Source: CAVPEW01 sp963703565 (GTDB lineage: Bacteria > Actinomycetota > Acidimicrobiia > Acidimicrobiales > VFJN01). From it: a DNA stretch of 9,832 nt. Each line of letters opens with the position of its first letter. The first letter of the stretch is position 1. A program made the translations under genes and the position numbers. The notes beneath the pieces were generated by a model that was not told the DNA's origin, did no database searches, and saw only the letters and a list, made by a program, of their open reading frames with translations. Shown here one piece after another: positions 5,637 through 9,832 of the stretch. Where the stretch lies: positions 1 to 9,832 of the forward strand of contig CAVPEW010000060.1 of assembly GCA_963703565.1 (NCBI GenBank), given 5' to 3'.

Positions 5637-6479
5637 ATGTCCGACGGTCGGTTGCCGACGATGTTCCTGCCACACGGTGGCGGACCGTGCTTCTTCATGG
5701 ACTGGACCATGGGTCCGCGCGACACCTGGGACCGCCTCGCCGAGTTCCTCGGCACCGTGGGAGACCGGCTGCCCTACGGAGTCGACCGGATCGTGGTCGT
5801 GTCGGGCCACCACGAGGGAGATCGGATCGAGATCACCTCGGCGGCGCACCCGGAGCTGCTCTTCGACTACTACGGCTTCCCCGAGCACACCTACCGCCTG
5901 CGCTACCCCGCCCCGGGATCCCCCGAGCTGGCGGCGCACATAGCCGACCTGCTCGACGGCGCCGGGATCGCCAACCGCCTCGACGCGGAGCGCGGCCTCG
6001 ACCACGGCGTGTTCGTGCCGTTCCTCCTGGCCTTCCCCGACGCCGACCGACCTGTGGTGCAAGTCTCTCTGCGCCACGACCTCGACGCCGCCTTCCACCT
6101 CGAGCTCGGGCGGGCCCTGGCACCCCTGCGCGACGAGAAGGTGCTCGTGGTGGGCAGCGGGATGAGCTACCACAACATGAGCGCCTTCGGGTCCCAGCGA
6201 GCCCGTCCCGACTCCGAGGCGTTCGACTCGTGGCTCGCCGCCGCGTGCACCGGCCCCGGTGAAGGCCGCTCGAGCGCTCTGAGCCGGTGGGTGGCGGCTC
6301 CGTCGGCGCGCGCCGCGCACCCGCGCGAGGAGCACCTGCTGCCCCTGCTGGTCGCCGCCGGCGCAGCAGGCGACGAGCCCGGTGAGAGGATCTTCACCGA
6401 CGTGGTGATGGGGGCGCGCATCTCTGGCTTCTCGTTCGGGGAACCCCTGCACGGTGGCGGCCCCGAAGGCAGGCCGTGA
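5637..6479 (+). CDS. Class III extradiol dioxygenase, LigB superfamily (4,5-DOPA dioxygenase/YgiD-like)
   Basis: This 280-residue enzyme belongs to the LigB/DODA group, which opens catechol-type rings with a non-haem metal. The sequence shows LPHGGGP with H13 near the start, the SGHHEG motif (H58/H59), the substrate-pocket YPAPGSPEL, LDHGVFVPF (H123), VVGSGMSYHN (H179) and EEHLLPLLVAAGAA (H233). These match the metal-ligand and catalytic histidines of the YgiD/DODA family in order and spacing. The length is close to the family's usual 260-280. The true substrate is unknown; some members act on DOPA, caffeate or other catechols. ATG 5637 is chosen because a TAnnnT box lies 7 nt upstream; GTG 5628 is possible. 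The stop overlaps the next gene (GTGA), so the two form an operon. Confidence 0.88.
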   Translation: MSDGRLPTMFLPHGGGPCFFMDWTMGPRDTWDRLAEFLGTVGDRLPYGVDRIVVVSGHHEGDRIEITSAAHPELLFDYYGFPEHTYRLRYPAPGSPELAAHIADLLDGAGIANRLDAERGLDHGVFVPFLLAFPDADRPVVQVSLRHDLDAAFHLELGRALAPLRDEKVLVVGSGMSYHNMSAFGSQRARPDSEAFDSWLAAACTGPGEGRSSALSRWVAAPSARAAHPREEHLLPLLVAAGAAGDEPGERIFTDVVMGARISGFSFGEPLHGGGPEGRP

Positions 6480-7081
6480 CCGGCGCCGAGCCTCCGGGCC
6501 CGGTCCGCCTGCACGTCCTGCTCCACGGATACGGCGCGACGCCCGCCGACCTGGCCGCGATCGCCCCGGCGGTGGATCCCGACCACCGCTTCGTCACGGT
6601 CGCACCCCGGGCCCCGCTGCCCGCAGGCAGCGGCGCCAGCTGGTACGACTTCGACGCCGACTGGCGGGCCGAACCCGGCTCGTTTCGTGCCGGCCTGTCC
6701 GGAGTCGAAGCCGAGCTCGACCGGGCGTGCGTCCGCGGCGGCGCCAGCCGCAGCGACGTGGTGATCGGCGGGTTCTCACAGGGCGCGGGCATGGCGGCCT
6801 GGCTCGCGTTCGCGTCGAGCGTGCCGCCCGCCGGCCTGTGGTGTTGCGGGACCATCGTCGAGGTCGACGGCCGGCCCCTGGATCTGACTCGGGCGGCGGG
6901 CACCCGGGTGCTCCTGCTGGCAGGTCGCAGCGACCCCAACGTCCCCCTCGAGCGCAGCAGAGCCCAGGTCGAGCGCCTCCGAGCCGCCGGCGCCGAGGTC
7001 CGCTACGGCGAGCACGAGGGCGGCCACGGTCTCAGCGCCCCCATGCTCCGAGACCTGCGGGAGTGGCTGGCCGGGTTCTGA
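6476..7081 (+). CDS. Alpha/beta-hydrolase, phospholipase/carboxylesterase family
   Basis: This 201-residue cytosolic hydrolase is of the small carboxylesterase/acyl-thioesterase type (the YpfH/EstB-like group). Its catalytic triad is visible: S101 in GGFSQG, D153 in AGRSDPNVP and H184 in GGHGLS. The oxyanion segment HGYGA is at 17-21. The typical family segment APRAPLPAGSGASWYDF follows at 43-59. There is no signal peptide. The GTG at 6476 overlaps the dioxygenase stop by 4 bp, with AAGG just upstream, so translation is probably coupled. It could hydrolyse an ester whose product feeds the dioxygenase or arises from it; this rests on neighbourhood alone. Confidence 0.87.
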   Translation: MTGAEPPGPVRLHVLLHGYGATPADLAAIAPAVDPDHRFVTVAPRAPLPAGSGASWYDFDADWRAEPGSFRAGLSGVEAELDRACVRGGASRSDVVIGGFSQGAGMAAWLAFASSVPPAGLWCCGTIVEVDGRPLDLTRAAGTRVLLLAGRSDPNVPLERSRAQVERLRAAGAEVRYGEHEGGHGLSAPMLRDLREWLAGF

Positions 7082-7110
7082 CGCGGGGGCCTGGCACCCG
7101 GGCCGGCCAA

Positions 7111-7135
7111 GGCGCGCTAGACCGCCCGGCGCGCT
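7111..7135. terminator. Weak hairpin between convergent genes
   Basis: GCGCGC at 7112-7117 can pair with GCGCGC at 7129-7134 around an 11-nt loop, in the 58-bp gap between the converging esterase and methyltransferase genes. There is no T tract. GCGCGC is self-complementary and common here, so support is weak. Confidence 0.2.
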
Positions 7136-7139
7136 CGCC

Positions 7140-7757
7140 TCACTCGGCCTTGGTGGCGACGCCTTCGAACATGTGCCCGAACGCCTTGGGCCCGCCCATC
7201 TCGAAGGTATCGAGCCGGGTCATCTCGAGCCCCGAACCGCGGATCAGGTCGGCGATCGGCCGGTTGAGGTGACATCCGCCGGCCAGCCTGCGCTGGATGG
7301 GGGTGAGGCGGTCCTGCCAGCGGGCCACGCGGGGGTCGGGTGAGCGGCCGTGCTCGACGAAGTGCAAGGTGCCCCCCGGGCGCAGCACTCGATGGACCTC
7401 GGCCAGCGCGGCGGTCACGTCGGGGATGGTGCACAGCGTCCAGGTGACCAGGGCGTGATCGACGCTGCGGTCGTCGAGGCCGAGCTGGGCACCGTCGAGG
7501 CCGACGAAGTCCACCGGCATCGGTGCGGCCGCGACCCGCTCTCGCGCCATGCGCCAGCCTCCGGGGGACGGCTCCACGGCCAGCATCCGGCGAACGGCGG
7601 GCGGGCAGTGCTCGAGGTTGCGTCCCGATCCGAAGCCAACTTCGAGCACGTCACCGCCGAGTCCGGCTGCAACTCGGGCTCGGACCCGGCGGAACTGCCG
7701 ACCGCCCAGCGCCACTTCGATCAGGTGGGGTAGGACCCGGTCCTCGTAGAAGCCCAT
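7140..7757 (-). CDS. Class I SAM-dependent methyltransferase (METTL7/UbiE-like)
   Basis: This 205-residue protein has the Rossmann-type methyltransferase core: motif I VLEVGFGSGRNLEH (37-50), the acidic residue ending strand 2 at E62 in VEPSP, motif IV ALVTWTLCTIPD (102-113), and the post-motif VHRVLRPGGTLHFVEHG (121-137). The combination of LCTIPD, FVEHGRSPD, RLTPIQRRLAGGCHLNR and a final Thr/aromatic segment resembles the METTL7 branch, whose animal members methylate thiols. The bacterial substrate is unknown, and a UbiE-like quinone or lipid substrate remains possible. ATG 7757 is chosen because the conserved fold starts there. An upstream ATG at 7823 would add 22 residues but would collide with the start region of the divergent ATPase gene. 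It converges with the esterase gene. Confidence 0.88.
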   Translation of the reverse strand: MGFYEDRVLPHLIEVALGGRQFRRVRARVAAGLGGDVLEVGFGSGRNLEHCPPAVRRMLAVEPSPGGWRMARERVAAAPMPVDFVGLDGAQLGLDDRSVDHALVTWTLCTIPDVTAALAEVHRVLRPGGTLHFVEHGRSPDPRVARWQDRLTPIQRRLAGGCHLNRPIADLIRGSGLEMTRLDTFEMGGPKAFGHMFEGVATKAE

Positions 7758-7829
7758 CTCACCAGTCTCGCGGTCGAGGAGAGCCGAGCGGATTCGCGGC
7801 CGACCCGGGAGCTGGTGGATCATGGCCCG
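7758..7829. promoter_or_regulatory. Divergent intergenic region, methyltransferase / MoxR ATPase
   Basis: About 72 bp separate the two divergent starts and must hold both promoters. Each start has a six-base box with A at position 2 and T at position 6 exactly 6 nt upstream: GAGACT before the methyltransferase ATG on the minus strand, and GATCAT at 7818-7823 before the ATG at 7830. Both lack the first T of TAnnnT, so these are weak candidates for leaderless promoters. Confidence 0.25.
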
Positions 7830-8795
7830 ATGGGAGCAAGGGTGGATGGCGCGCCGGCCCGCTTCGATGCCGACCTGCTGGCACGGGTCGGCGAGCAGGT
7901 GGTCGGGCGCTCGGCGCAGGTCGAGGTCGTGGTGGCCGCGCTGGCCGCCGGACGCCACGTCCTGCTCGAGGGCCCTCCCGGTACCGGGAAGTCGACGCTG
8001 CTGCGCAGCATCGCGGTCGCCGCCGGACTCGGCTTCGAGTTCGTCGAGGGCAACGCCGAGCTCACCCCCGCCCGCCTCGTGGGCCACTTCGACCCAGCGC
8101 TCGTGCTCAGCGAGGGCTACCGGCCCGAGATCTTCGTCGAGGGTCCGCTCGTCGCGGCGCTGCGCGGGGGCTCGCTGCTCTACGTCGAAGAGCTCAACCG
8201 CGTCCCCGAAGAGACTCTCAACACCCTCATCACGGTGATGGCCGAGCGCGAGCTGCACGTACCTCGCCTAGGGCGGGTCGAGGCGGCTCCGGGCTTCGCG
8301 CTCGTGGCTGCCATGAACCCCTTCGACGCTGTGGGCACGGCTCGGATCTCCTCGGCCGTCTACGACCGAACCTGCCGGGTTGCGCTCGACTACCAGGACG
8401 CCGACGACGAGCTGCGCATCGCCACGGCAGTGGCCGGAACCGACCGCTCGCAGTGGAGCGAGCGGGTGGTGGAGGTGGTCCGCCGCACCAGAGCCCACCC
8501 CGACCTGCGCACGGGCTCGTCGGTGCGCGGCGCGATCGACCTGCTCGCGGTCGCCCGGTCGCTCGCCGGCCTGCGCGGCACACCCCCCGATGAGCTGTCG
8601 GTCACCAGGGCCGCGGCACGCGCCGCGCTCACAGGCCGGATCAGGGTGCGCGACGGATCGGGACGAACCGCCGAGGCGATCGTCGACGAGCTGGTCGACG
8701 CGGTCTTCGCCCAGCCCGACGCCGACGCGGAACCGGGGGGAGGCTCCGGCCAGGGGGGAGCACCGGCCCCGGACCCGCTCCCGGTCCGGGGCTGA
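7830..8795 (+). CDS. MoxR-family AAA+ ATPase
   Basis: This 321-residue ATPase belongs to the MoxR group, which works with von Willebrand A proteins to remodel, activate or load metal into client complexes. Visible motifs are Walker A GPPGTGKST (48-56), the MoxR-type segment EGNAELTPARLVGHFDP after it, a Walker B strand LLYVEELNR with a Glu pair (E120/E121) in place of the usual Asp-Glu, LNTLITVMAERE, and sensor-1 VAAMNP with N163. The C-terminal helical lid follows, then a Gly/Pro-rich tail (about 300-321). ATG 7830 is chosen for the spacing of the upstream box. GTG 7815 would add DHGP-type residues that look unlike the family, and GTG 7842 has a GGGAG site 5 nt upstream. The downstream VWA gene follows directly and probably overlaps it. 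No client gene is in view. Confidence 0.88.
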   Translation: MGARVDGAPARFDADLLARVGEQVVGRSAQVEVVVAALAAGRHVLLEGPPGTGKSTLLRSIAVAAGLGFEFVEGNAELTPARLVGHFDPALVLSEGYRPEIFVEGPLVAALRGGSLLYVEELNRVPEETLNTLITVMAERELHVPRLGRVEAAPGFALVAAMNPFDAVGTARISSAVYDRTCRVALDYQDADDELRIATAVAGTDRSQWSERVVEVVRRTRAHPDLRTGSSVRGAIDLLAVARSLAGLRGTPPDELSVTRAAARAALTGRIRVRDGSGRTAEAIVDELVDAVFAQPDADAEPGGGSGQGGAPAPDPLPVRG

Positions 8796-8893
8796 GCGAC
8801 GAGGAGGAGGCCGCGCAGGCCGGGATCGGCTCGCAGCGCCGCGAGCGCACGACGCGACGCGAGCTTGGCCGCCGCCACCGGCGCTTCGAAGAG
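8792..8893 (+). other. Probable N-terminal extension of the VWA gene, starting at CTG
   Basis: The VWA frame stays open upstream of the first standard start codon (GTG 8894). It reads as a basic, charged segment (RRELGRRHRRFEEVSP) with about 90 percent GC in third positions, and similar residues precede SP in related proteins I recall. No ATG, GTG or TTG exists in this frame between 8741 and 8894. The CTG at 8792 would overlap the ATPase stop as CTGA, like the ATGA and GTGA overlaps elsewhere here. Confidence 0.45.
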
Positions 8894-9724
8894 GTGTCGC
8901 CCGACGCGGGCTCCCTCGACACCTCGCTGGTCGACCAGCTCTGCCGCGACGAGCCCGACGAGACGGCAGCGCTGCTCGCAGATCTCACCGGTGCGATGGA
9001 CGAGAGGTTGCGAGAACTGGCCCGCTCGCTGGCCCGCAGCCTCGTGCTCGACCTGGCCGCGCCGGCGCGACCCGGCGGCGCGGCCAACGCGCTGCGGTTG
9101 CGCACCACCCGCCTGCCCGAGGTCGGGGGCGACCTCGATGTGGACGAGAGCCTCGACGCCCTCGCCGAGGCACGTGCCGCCCGCCGGTCGGCTCGGGTCG
9201 AGGAGCTGCGAGGGAGCTCCTGGGTTCGTTCGTCGACCGCGCTGTGCCTGCTCGTGGACCGCAGCGGGTCGATGGGCGGGGACCGTTTGGTGACGGCCGC
9301 GGTCGCCGCTTCGGCCGTCGGGATGCGGGCCCCCGAGGACCACAGCGTCGTCGCCTTCGGCGCCGAACCCCTCGTGCTGCGCGCCCAACGCTCGCAGCGC
9401 CCGACCGAGGCCGTCAGCGATGATCTGCTGGGTCTGAGAGGGCACGGGGTGACCGATCTGGCTGCCGCCCTGCGCTGTGGCGCGCAACAGCTCGCCCGGT
9501 CCTCGGCGCGGCGCAAGATCCTGCTCGTGCTGTCGGACTGCCGCGCGACCGAGGGCGGCGATCCGCTCGAGGCGCTCGACGGGCTCGACGAGCTGGCTGT
9601 GCTGGCCCCGGCGGGAGACGTTGCCGACGCCGAGCGCCTCGTCGCCGCGGTCGGCGGCACGGTCGCGCCAGTCGCGGGACCCTCCGACGTCGCCGCGGCG
9701 CTGGCCGACGCGCTCGGTCGGTAG
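8894..9724 (+). CDS. Von Willebrand factor A domain protein, MoxR partner
   Basis: This protein, 276 residues from the GTG, has a helical N-terminal half (about 1-110; with repeated ELARSLARSL-type segments) and a VWA domain (about 114-275). The metal-ion-dependent adhesion site is complete: DRSGS (D122, S124, S126), T187 in GHGVTDLAAAL and D215 in VLSDCRAT. It can therefore coordinate Mg2+ and bind a partner through it. There is no signal peptide or membrane segment, so it should act in the cytosol. Its place directly after a MoxR ATPase fits the known MoxR/VWA pairs that act as chaperones. GTG 8894 is the only standard start nearby, but it lacks a spaced ribosome site and cuts into what looks like coding sequence, so the real start is probably upstream at 8792. 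Confidence 0.83.
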   Translation: MSPDAGSLDTSLVDQLCRDEPDETAALLADLTGAMDERLRELARSLARSLVLDLAAPARPGGAANALRLRTTRLPEVGGDLDVDESLDALAEARAARRSARVEELRGSSWVRSSTALCLLVDRSGSMGGDRLVTAAVAASAVGMRAPEDHSVVAFGAEPLVLRAQRSQRPTEAVSDDLLGLRGHGVTDLAAALRCGAQQLARSSARRKILLVLSDCRATEGGDPLEALDGLDELAVLAPAGDVADAERLVAAVGGTVAPVAGPSDVAAALADALGR

Positions 9725-9832
9725 GCCCCCCGTCGCTCGCCGCGTCCCCGCCCGGTGGCTCGGTGTGAACAGCGCGGGTGGATCCGGGTGACAATGGGGC
9801 GACGGTCGCCCGCCGGTCAGACGGTGGGCCCG
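9725..9832. other. Window edge, no supported gene
   Basis: After the VWA stop, 108 bp remain. An ATG at 9794 opens a frame that runs off the end (13 codons) but has no ribosome site. GACAAT at 9790-9795 could serve as a -10 box for a gene beyond the window. A 15-bp odd palindrome (GGGCGACGGTCGCCC, 9797-9811) lies just after it and could be an operator or a leader hairpin. Confidence 0.3.

Noticed and set aside
7140..8258. Long form of the methyltransferase (372 residues) extending back to 8258
   Set aside because: The added N-terminus lies antisense to the MoxR ATPase, including its Walker A, and the methyltransferase fold begins at 7757.
8390..9487. 365-residue minus-strand frame opposite the MoxR and VWA genes
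   Set aside because: Antisense to two genes with complete catalytic or metal-binding motifs; no domain of its own.
1..9832. CRISPR array, tRNA or rRNA genes
   Set aside because: No regularly spaced repeats, no cloverleaf or TψC-arm-like sequence, and no rRNA-like stretches were seen on either strand.

Overview
The window is GC-rich throughout, with codon third positions almost always G or C. It uses GTG starts, has genes joined by 4-bp ATGA/GTGA overlaps, and has start codons sitting about 6-7 nt after TAnnnT boxes, as in leaderless transcripts. This points to a high-GC actinobacterium. Acidimicrobiia or a related environmental lineage is possible, but nothing here fixes the taxon.

Layout. 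(1) 1-318: the right end of an IS3-family insertion sequence. Its transposase carries an in-frame stop just after the third catalytic acidic residue. (2) 319-4542: a two-gene cyclic di-GMP operon behind a good -10 box and an 8-bp tandem repeat. The first gene is a membrane-anchored diguanylate cyclase with an extracytoplasmic sensor, a cysteine-rich GAF-like domain and GGEEF. The second overlaps it by 4 bp and encodes an unusual one-chain protein: receiver, OmpR-type winged helix, two PAS domains and an EAL phosphodiesterase. (3) 4543-5061: about 520 bp without a convincing gene, containing several hairpins. (4) 5062-7081: a minus-strand PPOX-fold flavin/F420 protein diverges from a plus-strand pair, a LigB/DODA-type extradiol dioxygenase and a small carboxylesterase. 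(5) 7140-7757, minus strand: a METTL7/UbiE-like SAM methyltransferase. (6) 7830-9724: a MoxR-type AAA+ ATPase and its von Willebrand A partner. (7) 9725-9832: the window edge, with no supported gene.

How the genes work together. The most notable unit is the c-di-GMP operon. It pairs a maker and a breaker of the same second messenger, and the breaker carries its own DNA-binding domain. One chain could therefore sense (PAS, receiver), degrade c-di-GMP and bind DNA, possibly at its own promoter. The receiver keeps the phosphoacceptor Asp but lacks one metal-binding acid and the conserved Lys, so control by ordinary phosphorylation is doubtful. The dioxygenase and esterase are translationally coupled and could act on related aromatic or ester substrates; this is inference. 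The MoxR/VWA pair matches a known type of chaperone pair for assembling or activating protein complexes, but no client is visible here.
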